Positions 34,150 to 43,696 of a DNA stretch of 64,000 nucleotides are shown piece after piece. Positions within the stretch are counted from its first letter, which is position 1, and every line of letters begins with the position of its first letter. The stretch lies in assembly GCF_013346665.1 (NCBI RefSeq), contig NZ_JABVBB010000020.1, positions 1 through 64,000 of the forward strand, given 5' to 3'. The stretch is from Sulfitobacter maritimus. GTDB lineage: Bacteria; Pseudomonadota; Alphaproteobacteria; Rhodobacterales; Rhodobacteraceae. Made by a program: the position numbers and the translations under genes. The notes under the pieces were generated by a model. That model made no database searches. It was given only the letters and a program-made list of their open reading frames with translations, and had not been told where the DNA came from.

Positions 34150-35865
34150 TTAACCGTCGGTGCGATACCAATCGGCAACGTTCCACAGGTCACTGTCCCA
34201 AGCGTTCAGCTTTACGCCACCAAGCGTGTTGCCCTGTGCCGCCACCGCTGCGCGGTTGATCAGCGGCAACATGGATTTGCTTTCAGTCGTGATGATGTCG
34301 TTCAGACGTTTGACCAGACGCGCCCGCTCTTCGATCTTGCTGGTACGAGAGAGCTCATCCAGCAGAGAGTCGTATTCCTCGTTGCAAAAGCGGTTGATAT
34401 TCTCGCCCTGCCACTGGGTCGATGGCTTAGGCTCATTCCCGCAACGGCGCTGCGCGAGATAGGCTTGCGGGTCGGTGCCGTCGTAGAGGTTCGCATACAT
34501 CTCCACATCGGCATAGAACTTCGGGAATGTGTCGGGGCTGCCGGGATCGCCGCCGAAGAAGACCGAGGCATCGATGTTGCGCAACTCGACCTCAATGCCG
34601 ATCTGGTTCCACCAATCCTTGATCAGCGCCTGAAAGTCCTGACGCACGGCATTCGTGGAGGTCTGGAACAAGATCGACAGACGCATACCGTCTTTCTCGC
34701 GCACGCCGTCTCCGTCTTTGTCCTGCCAGCCCGCTTCATCCAAAAGCGCCTTCGCAGCTTCCAAATCCTGCGTCATGCATTCGGTATTGTCAGAGCTATA
34801 GATTGGCGGCGCGGGGACCAGATTGCAGGTTGGCCGACCCGCCTGCCCATAGCCGATTTCGTTCAGCAGTTCGCGGTCAATCGCCATGCTCATGGCCTGA
34901 CGAACGCGGCGATCGGTGAGGAAAGGATGCGGCTCTTCAACCGTCGCGCGGGTTTCGGGCGGCAGGTCCGGGGAGGGGTTCGTCATATTGATTTCGATCC
35001 GCTCCACCAACGGTCCGAACTCGAAGATAGGCTTGCCGGTGCCACCTTCGGCGATTTTCTCCAGCACGTCGGGCGCCATCAGCAGATCCCAAGCGTAGTC
35101 AAACTCGCCCGTCTCCATCACCGCCCGCGCAGCTGAGACGGAATCCCCGCCGCCTTTGAAGTTGAGCTTAGCAAAGGCAGGCTTGCTCGGATCGCGGTAG
35201 TTGTCATTCGCCACAAGCTGGATCGAGTCGTTGGGGCGGAAGTCTGTCACTACGAAGGGGCCGCTGCCAATCGGGTTGAAGTTCTCCTCCGTGCAACCCG
35301 GCGCGCGCGCGCCTGTGCATTCCGCGAACTGGGCCGCCTGCAGGATGGGCGAGGCCGCGCCCACGAATGGTAGATAGGGGTACGGTTTCGGCTCGTCGAA
35401 ATGGATCGTCACGGTGCGATCATCAATGACTTCGATTTCTTTCACGTCATTGAACTTTGACAGTTGTGCGCAACCGCCTTCGGGGTTCATGCAATAATCT
35501 GCCGTGAATTTCACATCCTTGGCGGTAAGCGGCGTGCCGTCGGACCAAGTCACCCCTTCCTTCAGTTTCCAAGTGATGGTCTTGAGGTCTTCGGTCATGC
35601 CGCCGTTTTCGACCGTGGGAATTTCGACCGCCAGTTTCGGGACCAGCTCGCCTTTCTCATCGGCGTTGGCCAAAGGCTCCAACACCATGCTGGAGGCATC
35701 ACGCTCTTTCACGCCGCCCGAAAGATAGGGGTTAAGGATCGAGGGGGCCTGCCAGTAGATGATATTGAGTTGCTCATCGCGACCACGCTCGCCCTCCTGC
35801 GCGATGGCCATCGTTGACAGCAAGGTCAGGGAGGTGGCTCCGAGTAAATGGGCTGATAATCGCAT
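34150..35865 (-). CDS. Peptide/nickel-type ABC binding protein (SBP_bac_5)
   Basis: This 571-residue protein has a signal peptide (about residues 1-22, ending AIA) and SBP_bac_5 features: LNIIYWQAPSILNPYLS, ITWKLKEGVTWSDGTPLTAKDVKFT in shortened form, and VRQAMSMAIDRE. The ATG at 35865 follows GGAAG. It binds peptides, opines or similar compounds in the periplasm. No permease or ATPase genes accompany it, so it is an orphan here. Its convergent position next to the exported amine oxidase cassette may be incidental. Confidence 0.88.
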   Translation of the reverse strand: MRLSAHLLGATSLTLLSTMAIAQEGERGRDEQLNIIYWQAPSILNPYLSGGVKERDASSMVLEPLANADEKGELVPKLAVEIPTVENGGMTEDLKTITWKLKEGVTWSDGTPLTAKDVKFTADYCMNPEGGCAQLSKFNDVKEIEVIDDRTVTIHFDEPKPYPYLPFVGAASPILQAAQFAECTGARAPGCTEENFNPIGSGPFVVTDFRPNDSIQLVANDNYRDPSKPAFAKLNFKGGGDSVSAARAVMETGEFDYAWDLLMAPDVLEKIAEGGTGKPIFEFGPLVERIEINMTNPSPDLPPETRATVEEPHPFLTDRRVRQAMSMAIDRELLNEIGYGQAGRPTCNLVPAPPIYSSDNTECMTQDLEAAKALLDEAGWQDKDGDGVREKDGMRLSILFQTSTNAVRQDFQALIKDWWNQIGIEVELRNIDASVFFGGDPGSPDTFPKFYADVEMYANLYDGTDPQAYLAQRRCGNEPKPSTQWQGENINRFCNEEYDSLLDELSRTSKIEERARLVKRLNDIITTESKSMLPLINRAAVAAQGNTLGGVKLNAWDSDLWNVADWYRTDG

Positions 35866-36042
35866 GATGTGCTTCCAATCTTGATAGAATGTCTGACGCA
35901 AATAATTGCTTAACTAGTCAAACATAATAAAATTAGAATGCAATGGCTGCGCGGGCGAAACGGGCCAGAATGAGCGCGCGCCGCTTTGGACATTTCGCCG
36001 CAGCGTCGCTTCACTCTATGGTGGCTAGCTTTCGCCTGTTAG

Positions 36043-39000
36043 TCACACATCCGCTTTCTTTCGCGTTATCATCAGCCGGATTTTAAGCACCACCACATAG
36101 AACACCGGCACCAAGAAGATCCCGATCACCGCAGAAGAAGCCATGCCGCCGAGCACGCCGATACCAATTGAGTTCTGCGCCCCGGCCCCGGCCCCAGACG
36201 CAATGGCCAAAGGCAACACGCCAAGCATAAAGGCAAAGGTGGTCATCAAAATCGGGCGCAGACGTTGCCGCGCCGCGACCTTGGCGGCTTCAACCACTGA
36301 CAGCCCTTCTTCCACCTGCGCTTGCGCGAACTCCACGATCAAAATCGCGTTCCGCGCCGCCAGCCCGATGGTGGTGAGCAGGCCAACCTTGAAGTAAACA
36401 TCGTTCGACTGGCCAAAGTAGTAGGCCGCCGCCAGCGCGCCCAAAATGCCCACCGGCACCGTCAACATCACCGCCAGTGGCACGGACCAGCTTTCGTAAA
36501 GCGCGGCCAACGCCAGAAAGACCACCAACGCGGACAGCGCGAACAACATGGGCGCCTGATTGCCTGACATCCGCTCTTGGAAGGACAGCCCGGTCCATGC
36601 AGCGCCATAGTTGCCATCAAGCTCTGCCACCAGATCTTCCATCACCTTCATGCCTTCGCTTGAAGACAGCCCTGCCGCGGCGCTGCCGCTCAGTTCCATC
36701 CCGCGCGTGCCGCCAAACCGGGCAACCGCCTGTGGCTCTTGCGTCCAGTTTTGCTCAGAGAACGCCGCGAAAGAGACCATCTCGCCGTTGTTGTTACGGG
36801 CGTACCATTGGTTGATGTCTTCGGGCTGACGCCGTGCATCGGCTTTGCCCTGAATGATGACTGGACGCAGATCATTCCCCAGTGCGAAATCATTCACCTC
36901 GCGCCCTGAGAAGATCACCGCGAGCATTGCATTCACGTCCGGGATCGACAGACCAAAGGCGGCCGCTTTTTGCTGATCAATGTCCAGCCGAAGCGCGGTT
37001 TGTGTGGCGGCTTCGTTGCCGCGCAACGATGTGACACGGCCATCGGCCTGCGCATTTGCCACAAGTTGATTGGCCGCCGCAGCAAGCGCTTCTTGCCCCT
37101 GCCCGCCTTGGTCCGTCAGAAACATGTTAAAGCCTGACGAACTGCCCAGCCCTTGGATCGCAGGCGGCTGGAGCACAAAGATATTGCCCTGCCGGTTCGT
37201 GGTATAGAAATAGCCGTTGGCCCGGTTGACCAGACCCGCGATGTCAAAGCCTTCGCGCTCGGCATAGTCATGCAGTTTGACAAAGACGATCGCGTTGTTC
37301 TGCCCCGAACCCGCAAAGCTGAACCCAAGGGCCGCGAAAACAGATTTGACTGTCTCGCTTTCGGCCTCAAGCAGATAGTTTTCGACCTTCTTGACAAGGG
37401 CCAGCGTCTGTTCGGTGGTGGAGCCATCCGGCCCTTGGATCATCACCAACGCAACGCCCTGATCTTCGTCGGGCAGGAAGGAGCCGGGCAGCCAATCAAA
37501 GAGCATAAGCACACCGACAGTCACCGCCGCCAAGACCAGCAAGCTGCGCATGGGGCGTTTGACGTAGCGCGACACAACACGCACATAGCCATTGGTGACG
37601 CGGTCAAGGTTACGGTTGAACCATCTGGCGGGCGCAATGGCGTTGCCGTGGCCACCGGGTTTGAGCAGGCTGGCGCACATCGCGGGGGTCAGGATAACCG
37701 CAACACCAAGAGACAGGACCATCGCTGTGATAATGGTGATCGAGAACTGGCGATAAATCACGCCGGTCGCGCCGCCCATAAAGGCCATGGGGACAAAGAC
37801 CGCCGACAGCACCAGCACGATGCCGACGAGCGCCGATGTGATTTCGTCCATGCTCTTCTCTGTGGCTTCAACCGGACCGACGCTATCTTCTTCCATAACG
37901 CGCTCGACGTTTTCGACCACCACGATGGCATCATCGACCAGCAGGCCGATGGCCAAGACCAGGGCGAACATGGTCAAGGTGTTGATGGTAAAGCCCGCCG
38001 CCGCCAGCACGCCGAAGGTGCCGAGCAGAACGACCGGAATAGCGATCACCGGAATGAGCGTGGCGCGCCAGCTTTGCAGGAACACCAAGATCACGAAGAA
38101 GACCAACACGACCGCTTCGATCAACGTATGATACACCTGCGAGATCGAGGCTTCGACGAAGGGCGAGGTGTCATAGGGATAGACGACTTCAACATCATCG
38201 GGCAGCGCAGTTTCGACATTGCTGATCGTTTCGCGCACCGCCGCTGCCGTATCCACCGCATTGGCACCTGAGGCAAGGTTGACGGCAAAGCCCGCCGCCG
38301 CGCCGCCATTGTAGCGGGCATCGCCGCCGTAGCTTTCCTGACCGATTTCAATGTCGGCCACATCGCCCAAGAATACGGTCGAGCCATCCGGGTCCACGCG
38401 CAGGAGGATGCTTTCAAACTCTTCGACCGTTGAAAGCTGCGATTGTGCCGAGATCGGCACGGTAAAACGCTGCCCCTGCGCGCTTGGCTGCGCCCCTAAA
38501 TCGCCAACGGTGACATTGGTGTTCTGCGCCGCCACCGCCCCGGCCACATCCGCCGGGGTGACCTGGTATTGAACCATTCGCATCGGGTCGAGCCAGACAC
38601 GCATCGCATAGCCTGAGCCGAAGGTGCTGATCGAGCCGACCCCCGGGGTGCGTTTGACCGGCTCTTCGATCAACTGGGCGATCAAATCACCCAACTCGAC
38701 GGTCGACAACCGGTCGCTTTGGGTGGTCAGCGCGCCCACGAGTAGGATCGAACTGGTCGAACGCGCAACCTGAACGCCACGCTGCTGCACCACATCGGGA
38801 AGCTGCGATGTGACCAATTGCAGCTTGTTCTGCACCTGCACCTGCGCAATGTCAGGATCGACGGTATCGTCAAAGACCAAAGAGATCGACGCCGATCCGG
38901 GGGTGGAGTTCGACGTCATATAGGACAGCCCATCAAGCGCGGTCATGGCGTCTTCGATCACCGTGGTGACAGACGCCTCCACGATCTCAGCCGAGGCGCC

Positions 39001-39150
39001 GGTATAGGACGCCCTGATATTGACGGTGGTCGGCGCAATCTGGGGATATTGCTCAATCGCGAGGGAGTTTAGCCCAAGCGCACCCACCAGCATGACAACC
39101 AGCGCAATCACCCAAGCAAAAACCGGGCGGTGAATAAAAAAACGCGCCAT
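36043..39150 (-). CDS. RND efflux pump, inner-membrane subunit (AcrB/HAE1 family)
   Basis: This 1035-residue protein has the HAE1 layout: N-terminal FFIHRPVFAWVIAL, two large periplasmic loops, and twelve transmembrane helices. Charged residues of the proton relay are in GLLVDDAIVVVENVERVMEE (TM4 Asp pair), with a lysine expected in TM10. It exports drugs and other lipophilic compounds across the envelope with the adaptor encoded 3 bases upstream and an outer-membrane channel that is not encoded here. Confidence 0.94.
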   Translation of the reverse strand: MARFFIHRPVFAWVIALVVMLVGALGLNSLAIEQYPQIAPTTVNIRASYTGASAEIVEASVTTVIEDAMTALDGLSYMTSNSTPGSASISLVFDDTVDPDIAQVQVQNKLQLVTSQLPDVVQQRGVQVARSTSSILLVGALTTQSDRLSTVELGDLIAQLIEEPVKRTPGVGSISTFGSGYAMRVWLDPMRMVQYQVTPADVAGAVAAQNTNVTVGDLGAQPSAQGQRFTVPISAQSQLSTVEEFESILLRVDPDGSTVFLGDVADIEIGQESYGGDARYNGGAAAGFAVNLASGANAVDTAAAVRETISNVETALPDDVEVVYPYDTSPFVEASISQVYHTLIEAVVLVFFVILVFLQSWRATLIPVIAIPVVLLGTFGVLAAAGFTINTLTMFALVLAIGLLVDDAIVVVENVERVMEEDSVGPVEATEKSMDEITSALVGIVLVLSAVFVPMAFMGGATGVIYRQFSITIITAMVLSLGVAVILTPAMCASLLKPGGHGNAIAPARWFNRNLDRVTNGYVRVVSRYVKRPMRSLLVLAAVTVGVLMLFDWLPGSFLPDEDQGVALVMIQGPDGSTTEQTLALVKKVENYLLEAESETVKSVFAALGFSFAGSGQNNAIVFVKLHDYAEREGFDIAGLVNRANGYFYTTNRQGNIFVLQPPAIQGLGSSSGFNMFLTDQGGQGQEALAAAANQLVANAQADGRVTSLRGNEAATQTALRLDIDQQKAAAFGLSIPDVNAMLAVIFSGREVNDFALGNDLRPVIIQGKADARRQPEDINQWYARNNNGEMVSFAAFSEQNWTQEPQAVARFGGTRGMELSGSAAAGLSSSEGMKVMEDLVAELDGNYGAAWTGLSFQERMSGNQAPMLFALSALVVFLALAALYESWSVPLAVMLTVPVGILGALAAAYYFGQSNDVYFKVGLLTTIGLAARNAILIVEFAQAQVEEGLSVVEAAKVAARQRLRPILMTTFAFMLGVLPLAIASGAGAGAQNSIGIGVLGGMASSAVIGIFLVPVFYVVVLKIRLMITRKKADV

Positions 39151-39153
39151 CTG

Positions 39154-40320
39154 TTACTCCGCCGCCGCTGAGGCTGCGGGGAGATCGCGCAGAACGCCAT
39201 CCTCGTCAAATTGCACCGGCACCGGGACAACCGCCGTGCCTTCTGCCAAGCCGGCCAGACCATCCATAATGACCGTATCACCGTCCTCAAGCCCGCCTGT
39301 GACGATCCATTGCTGCTCAAACGAGCCATCTTCGGTCAACGCGCGGCGGCTGGCTTTCCCATCTTCGACCACCCAAGCTGTCAAATTGCCCAACTTGTCG
39401 CGCTTTGTGGCGGAGTGAGAGATTAAAAATGCTTCCGTTCTGCCCAGATCAATCTGGCCTCGCAGGAACATTCCCGGCAGAATTAAATGGTCGGGGTTCT
39501 CAAAACGAAACCGCGTGTCGATTGAACCGGTTGAGGTCGAGACCGTCACACCCGGCGCCACAAGACTGCCCCGGCTTTGGTAAATCCGACCGTTCTCAAG
39601 CTTCAACGTTGCCTGCAACTCTTCGTTCAAACGCAGCGTGCCGTCTGTGATGTCCTCCATCACCGCAAGGAACCGCGAAGAAGGCTCGTACATATCCACT
39701 TCGATCGGGTCGAGCTGGGTGACCGTGGCCAGCGCAGAGGCTTGGCCTTCGGTCACCAGATCGCCCACCGACACAGCCGCGACACTCGCCACGCCCGCAA
39801 TCGGGCTTTTCACAGTCGTCCACCCCAGTTTCGCCTCGGCAAGGGTCAGGGCCGCCTGCGCAGCTTTCACCGCCGCACGGGATTGGTCCAAGGTTGCACG
39901 GGCGGATTCAAGCTGTGCCTTCGTGCTGCCGGAGCCGACCAGCCGTTCGGTGCGGCTATAGGCAGACTCGGCTTGCGTGACCTGCGCCTGCGCACTGGCA
40001 AGCTGCGCTTCGGCACTGGCAAGGTTCGCGCGATAGGTCGCATCCTCAATGCGAAACATCGGCGTGCCTTCGGTGATGGGCTTGCCGGGCTCATAGAGGA
40101 TTTCCTCCATAATCCCGCCGACGCGCGGACGGATCGCCGTTGCAGAAGCCGCCACCGCACGCCCCGGCAATGTCACGATCCGAGGGACCTCTTGAAGCTG
40201 CGCTTCGACAACACCGACCTTTTTCGGCGGCATGCCAGCGGGGGCTTGGGCCTGCGCAGGAACGGCCAGCGCCAGCGTCGCTGCAAAAAGCGCGGCCGGG
40301 TGAAACGAAAACTTTTTCAT
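39154..40320 (-). CDS. RND efflux periplasmic adaptor (AcrA/MexA family)
   Basis: This 388-residue membrane-fusion protein has a signal peptide (about residues 1-23), a lipoyl/barrel-sandwich domain, a long coiled-coil hairpin rich in Ala, Gln and Glu (SAEAQLASAQAQVTQAESAY and following), and beta-barrel domains. It links the inner-membrane pump to an outer-membrane channel. I take the ATG at 40320, which begins the signal peptide; an ATG seven codons upstream is possible. It is divergent from a tetR-type gene. Confidence 0.9.
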   Translation of the reverse strand: MKKFSFHPAALFAATLALAVPAQAQAPAGMPPKKVGVVEAQLQEVPRIVTLPGRAVAASATAIRPRVGGIMEEILYEPGKPITEGTPMFRIEDATYRANLASAEAQLASAQAQVTQAESAYSRTERLVGSGSTKAQLESARATLDQSRAAVKAAQAALTLAEAKLGWTTVKSPIAGVASVAAVSVGDLVTEGQASALATVTQLDPIEVDMYEPSSRFLAVMEDITDGTLRLNEELQATLKLENGRIYQSRGSLVAPGVTVSTSTGSIDTRFRFENPDHLILPGMFLRGQIDLGRTEAFLISHSATKRDKLGNLTAWVVEDGKASRRALTEDGSFEQQWIVTGGLEDGDTVIMDGLAGLAEGTAVVPVPVQFDEDGVLRDLPAASAAAE

Positions 40321-40374
40321 AAGGGTCTGATCCGTTGCCATGGTCCAAAAGAGCGCCGCGCCGATTGCGCCACG

Positions 40375-40389
40375 TTGCACAGTGTGCAA
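40375..40389. promoter_or_regulatory. TetR operator candidate: TTGCACA-G-TGTGCAA
   Basis: This perfect 15-base palindrome lies between the adaptor start (40320) and the TetR start (40427). Size, symmetry and position fit the operator of a TetR-type repressor controlling both the pump and itself. Confidence 0.7.
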
Positions 40390-40426
40390 TGATTACTGTC
40401 AATGAAGGGAAGAGGCAAGGAGTACA

Positions 40427-41017
40427 ATGGCGATGGATTTACGTCAAAGACGCCGCCTTCAGACCGCACGTGACATTCAGTTGGCAGCGGTCACCTTGGC
40501 GCTTGAGCATGGATTGGATTGCACCACAACCGATGCCATCGCCAAAGAGGCGGCGGTCAGCACCCGCACTTTCTTTAATTATTACCCCAATAAAGAAGCC
40601 GCGATTTTGGGGGAGGCGATGAAGATCGACGTGGCCGGCGCGGATTGGTTTATCAACTCAAAGGCCCCCTTGGTTGAGGATTTGGGCCTGTTGCTGGGGC
40701 GTCTTTATCAAGTCGCGCCGGTTGAGCGTGGCTTGCTCACAAAAATCCTTGAGGTCGTTCAGAAAAATCCCGCCCTTCGCGACATGTTCCATGTGCGCGG
40801 CAAAGCCACAGCCGACGTATTGGCCGACATCCTAACCGCGCGGCTTGGCCCGGACAGTTTGATTGAGGCGCGGCTTTTGTCTGACTTGGCCGTGCGCGCG
40901 TTGACGGAAGCTATCTTGATTTGGGCGAGAGATACCGAAATGCGGCTCGATGATCTTTCGGCCATGGTTACCGAAAACCTACGCCGGGTGGCGGCGGTGA
41001 TGGACCGCGCCGATTAA
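40427..41017 (+). CDS. TetR-family transcriptional regulator of the RND pump
   Basis: This 196-residue protein has the TetR N-terminal HTH (ALEHGLDCTTTDAIAKEAAVSTRTFFNYYPNKEAAI in shortened form) and a divergent ligand-binding domain. The ATG at 40427 follows AAGGAG. It is divergent from the pump genes with a perfect palindrome between, so it is very likely their repressor. Confidence 0.88.
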   Translation: MAMDLRQRRRLQTARDIQLAAVTLALEHGLDCTTTDAIAKEAAVSTRTFFNYYPNKEAAILGEAMKIDVAGADWFINSKAPLVEDLGLLLGRLYQVAPVERGLLTKILEVVQKNPALRDMFHVRGKATADVLADILTARLGPDSLIEARLLSDLAVRALTEAILIWARDTEMRLDDLSAMVTENLRRVAAVMDRAD

Positions 41018-41363
41018 GCTGCCCGTTGGTCCTTGAAGCCAGCCTTTTGCACCTCGGAATGCAGAAAGGGGCGGGATGCACAAGCGTCTCGAAATCCGCT
41101 TGGCATCGCGGCTCCTCCCTATCGTTGTCGCTCCCCCCGCTGCTGTTGGAGCGCTTTAGCTGATACTTTTCCCCGCGTTACGGGCCTTCCGCCATTCGTT
41201 CCAGAAAGCAGTCAACAGAAAAAACAGATTGCCGGAACAAGGGCCGGGAAAATCAGAACGTAGGCGTGAGAAATGTCGCAGGACATGGGGCCAACGAAGC
41301 AGCTTAGATCAGCCTAAGGCCGACGACAAATCGTCGGCCATGAAGTTGCCCTTACCTATTCCC
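41018..41363. other. Gene-free stretch between convergent TetR and ABC permease genes
   Basis: No coding sequence is supported in these 346 bases. It contains one strong hairpin (41318-41339), listed separately, and nothing else I recognise. Confidence 0.5.
41318..41339 (-). terminator. Hairpin downstream of the amino acid ABC operon
   Basis: GGCCGACGA pairs perfectly with TCGTCGGCC around a CAAA loop, 25 bases after the last permease stop on the minus strand. It is followed by TTAGG only, so the U-tract is weak. Confidence 0.5.
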
Positions 41364-42134
41364 CTACCCCGGCACCCGGTTTTCAAACCGGCGAAACATC
41401 AGCGCGATGATCCCGGCGATGATCATGTAAAACACCGCCAGCAGGATCAGCGGTTCGTACACAATAAAGGTATCCGACCGCACCCGCGAGGAAACCGCAT
41501 AGAGTTCAACCACGGTGATCGTCGCGACCAGAGGTGTCGCCTTGAGCTGCAAAATAGTTTCACCGCCCAATGTTGGCAGCACATTGCGAATGGCTTGGGG
41601 CAGCCAAATACGGCGGAACATGGTGAAGCGCGGCATGCCAAATGCGTTTGCGGCTTCAAGCTGCCCTTTGTTCACGCTGGAGAACGCGCCGCGCATGACT
41701 TCGCCTTCATAACCCGCATAGGACAACGTCAGGGCCAACACCGCATAGGGCCAAGCTTGGCGCAGGTAGGGCCAGAGTTCACTGCCGCGAATCCACGGGA
41801 TTTGCGGGAAGAGCGAACCGAGGCCGTAGTAGAGCAGCCAGATTTGCAACAGGAGTGGTGTGCCGCGAATGACGGTACAGAATACCCCCGCGGGCGCGGA
41901 GAGATACCAAGGCCCGATAGCCTGCGCGAGGCCGAGGGGGATGGCCAGAAGAAACCCCAGCACGCAAGTGACCACCAAGATCCAGATCGTGCGCCAGAGA
42001 CCCTCAAGCGCCAACGGGGCGTATTCCGGTATCCAATCCCACCGCAGCGCCACGGCGCACCAGATCACCACGGCCAGCAGGACTGCCATCATGACGATAC
42101 GGTGCGGCTGCATCAGAGCGCGAATAGAAATCAT
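41364..42134 (-). CDS. Polar amino acid ABC permease (HisM-type)
   Basis: This 256-residue inner-membrane protein has about five helices and the His/Glu/Gln/Arg/opine permease signature (GQLEAANAFGMPRFTMFRRIWLPQAI in shortened form as the EAA loop). The ATG at 42134 overlaps the stop of the upstream permease (ATGA); the longer open frame to 42176 is unlikely. It pairs with the other permease as a heterodimer for basic amino acid uptake. Confidence 0.9.
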   Translation of the reverse strand: MISIRALMQPHRIVMMAVLLAVVIWCAVALRWDWIPEYAPLALEGLWRTIWILVVTCVLGFLLAIPLGLAQAIGPWYLSAPAGVFCTVIRGTPLLLQIWLLYYGLGSLFPQIPWIRGSELWPYLRQAWPYAVLALTLSYAGYEGEVMRGAFSSVNKGQLEAANAFGMPRFTMFRRIWLPQAIRNVLPTLGGETILQLKATPLVATITVVELYAVSSRVRSDTFIVYEPLILLAVFYMIIAGIIALMFRRFENRVPG

Positions 42135-42883
42135 CGGCCCGCTCCTTTCAGCGACGGCTGGCCGCGCCGCGCCCATTTTTCAATCCGGGCAAAGACTGCA
42201 CCCGAACAGAGCGTCACAATCAGATAAAGAGCACCCGCGGCGAGGAAGAAGGTGAAATAGGCGCGGGTGCTGGCAGCGGCCTGTCGTGTCTCAAGGGTCA
42301 GCTCGCTAAAGCCGACGATGGCCAGCAGGGCGGTATCCTTGGTCGCAATCAGCCAAAGGTTCGCAAGACCGGGCGTGGCAAACGACATCATCGCGGGGAT
42401 GGTAACCCGGCGCATCAGCATAAATGGCGGCATGCCGTAGGCCCGTGCGGCTTCGATCTGACCGGGCGGAACAGCCTGAATCGCGCCACGCAGCACTTCG
42501 GTGGCATAGGCGCCCTGCACGACCCCAAGCACCCAGATCCCGGCGACCACACCGCTGATCTCGACACGGCCATAGCCCATGGCCTCTGAAATTTTGTTAA
42601 TAAGATCGGTGCCGACGTAATAGAGGATCAGGATCAACACCAGCTCCGGCACCGCCCGGATCACAGTCGTATAGACAGCGAGGAGGTCGCGTAGGACCAC
42701 CCCGCCATAAAGCTTGCCGTAGGCTCCAAAAAGCCCGATCAGCAGACCGAACCCGAAAGCACCAAAGGCGATCTGCAATGAGTTTGCGAGCCCACGCAGA
42801 AGGTTGCCTCCCCAGCCCGGCGGGCTGAGGGACAATAGTTTCGCACTTTCGGTCAGACCGAGCGTTTCGAAGAAGAACTCCAC
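42131..42883 (-). CDS. Polar amino acid ABC permease (HisQ-type)
   Basis: This 250-residue inner-membrane protein has the family signature: TVIRAVPELVLILILYY, then GAIQAVPPGQIEAARAYGMPP with the EAA coupling loop. It is the second permease of the importer, 9 bases after the binding-protein stop and overlapping the next permease. Confidence 0.9.
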   Translation of the reverse strand: MEFFFETLGLTESAKLLSLSPPGWGGNLLRGLANSLQIAFGAFGFGLLIGLFGAYGKLYGGVVLRDLLAVYTTVIRAVPELVLILILYYVGTDLINKISEAMGYGRVEISGVVAGIWVLGVVQGAYATEVLRGAIQAVPPGQIEAARAYGMPPFMLMRRVTIPAMMSFATPGLANLWLIATKDTALLAIVGFSELTLETRQAAASTRAYFTFFLAAGALYLIVTLCSGAVFARIEKWARRGQPSLKGAGR

Positions 42884-42892
42884 GATGCCGGC

Positions 42893-43666
42893 TTACTCAG
42901 CGTAGATGCTGGTATCGAAATAGCGCCCGGTGATCTCTTCATGGGTGCCATCTTCGAGGATCTTGGCGATGCCCTTGTTCAGTTTTTCGCGCAACGCATC
43001 ATCGCCCTTACGCACCCCCGCGCCGACACCTTTGCCTAAGATGGCCTCGTCATTCTTGACTGCCCCTTTGATTTCGCAGCAGGCGCCAATGTCCGAGTTA
43101 ACGAAATCCGCCATGGCGATGCTGTCGGCCTGAGTGGCGTCGATCCGGCCCGAGACCAGATCCTGATTGGCTTCGTCCTGCGTCTGATAGACCCGGATCT
43201 CTGCCGCATCGCCGAAATATTCGTTGGCATAGGCTTGGTGAATTGTTGAGGCTTGAATACCGACGATCTTGCCAGCGAGGGACTCGGGCGTCGGCTCAAT
43301 ATCCATCGACTTATCCGCCACAATCACTGCAGGCGTGTTGTAGTAGGGATCGCTGAAATCAATCGTCTGCTGACGCTCTTCGGTGATCGACATGGAGGCC
43401 ATGATCGCATCGACCTGCTGGCCAGTCAGCGACGGGATGATGCCGTCCCAAGCGACAGGCGTGATCACGCAGTCCAATTCCGCCGCGGCGCACACCGCGT
43501 CGATAACCTCGATTTCCCAACCTTCCCACTCGCCAGCAGCGTTAAGCGAGGCAAAGGGGGGATATGGCTCTGCGGCGATGCCGATTTTGACCTCTTCGGC
43601 GGCCACGGCACCTGCGCTCACGATTGCAGTCGCGATTGCGGTTGTCATAAGTTTTTTGAGTGTCAT
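42893..43666 (-). CDS. Basic amino acid ABC binding protein (Lys/Arg/Orn type)
   Basis: This 257-residue protein has a signal peptide (about residues 1-22, ending AVA) and the SBP_bac_3 fold: KIGIAAEPYPPFASLNAAGEWEGWEIEVIDAVC in shortened form, MASMSITEERQQTIDFSDPYY. The family binds arginine, ornithine, lysine, histidine or octopine. The divergent aminotransferase, decarboxylase and dimethylargininase genes suggest arginine and/or methylarginines as ligands. Confidence 0.9.
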   Translation of the reverse strand: MTLKKLMTTAIATAIVSAGAVAAEEVKIGIAAEPYPPFASLNAAGEWEGWEIEVIDAVCAAAELDCVITPVAWDGIIPSLTGQQVDAIMASMSITEERQQTIDFSDPYYNTPAVIVADKSMDIEPTPESLAGKIVGIQASTIHQAYANEYFGDAAEIRVYQTQDEANQDLVSGRIDATQADSIAMADFVNSDIGACCEIKGAVKNDEAILGKGVGAGVRKGDDALREKLNKGIAKILEDGTHEEITGRYFDTSIYAE

Positions 43667-43696
43667 CAGTAGTCTCCCTGTCTTGTTTTTGGTGGT

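Noticed and set aside
34144-35136. 330-codon open frame opposite the peptide-binding protein gene
   Set aside because: The binding protein on the other strand has a signal peptide and family motifs; this frame has none.
37153-38271. Long open frame opposite the RND pump gene
   Set aside because: It lies wholly antisense to a clear AcrB-type gene. The composition (His, Arg, Asp, Gln rich) is typical of shadow frames in GC-rich DNA and no domain is recognisable.
41229-42227. 332-codon plus-strand frame over the amino acid permease genes
   Set aside because: It is a shadow of two permease genes with clear membrane helices and coupling loops.
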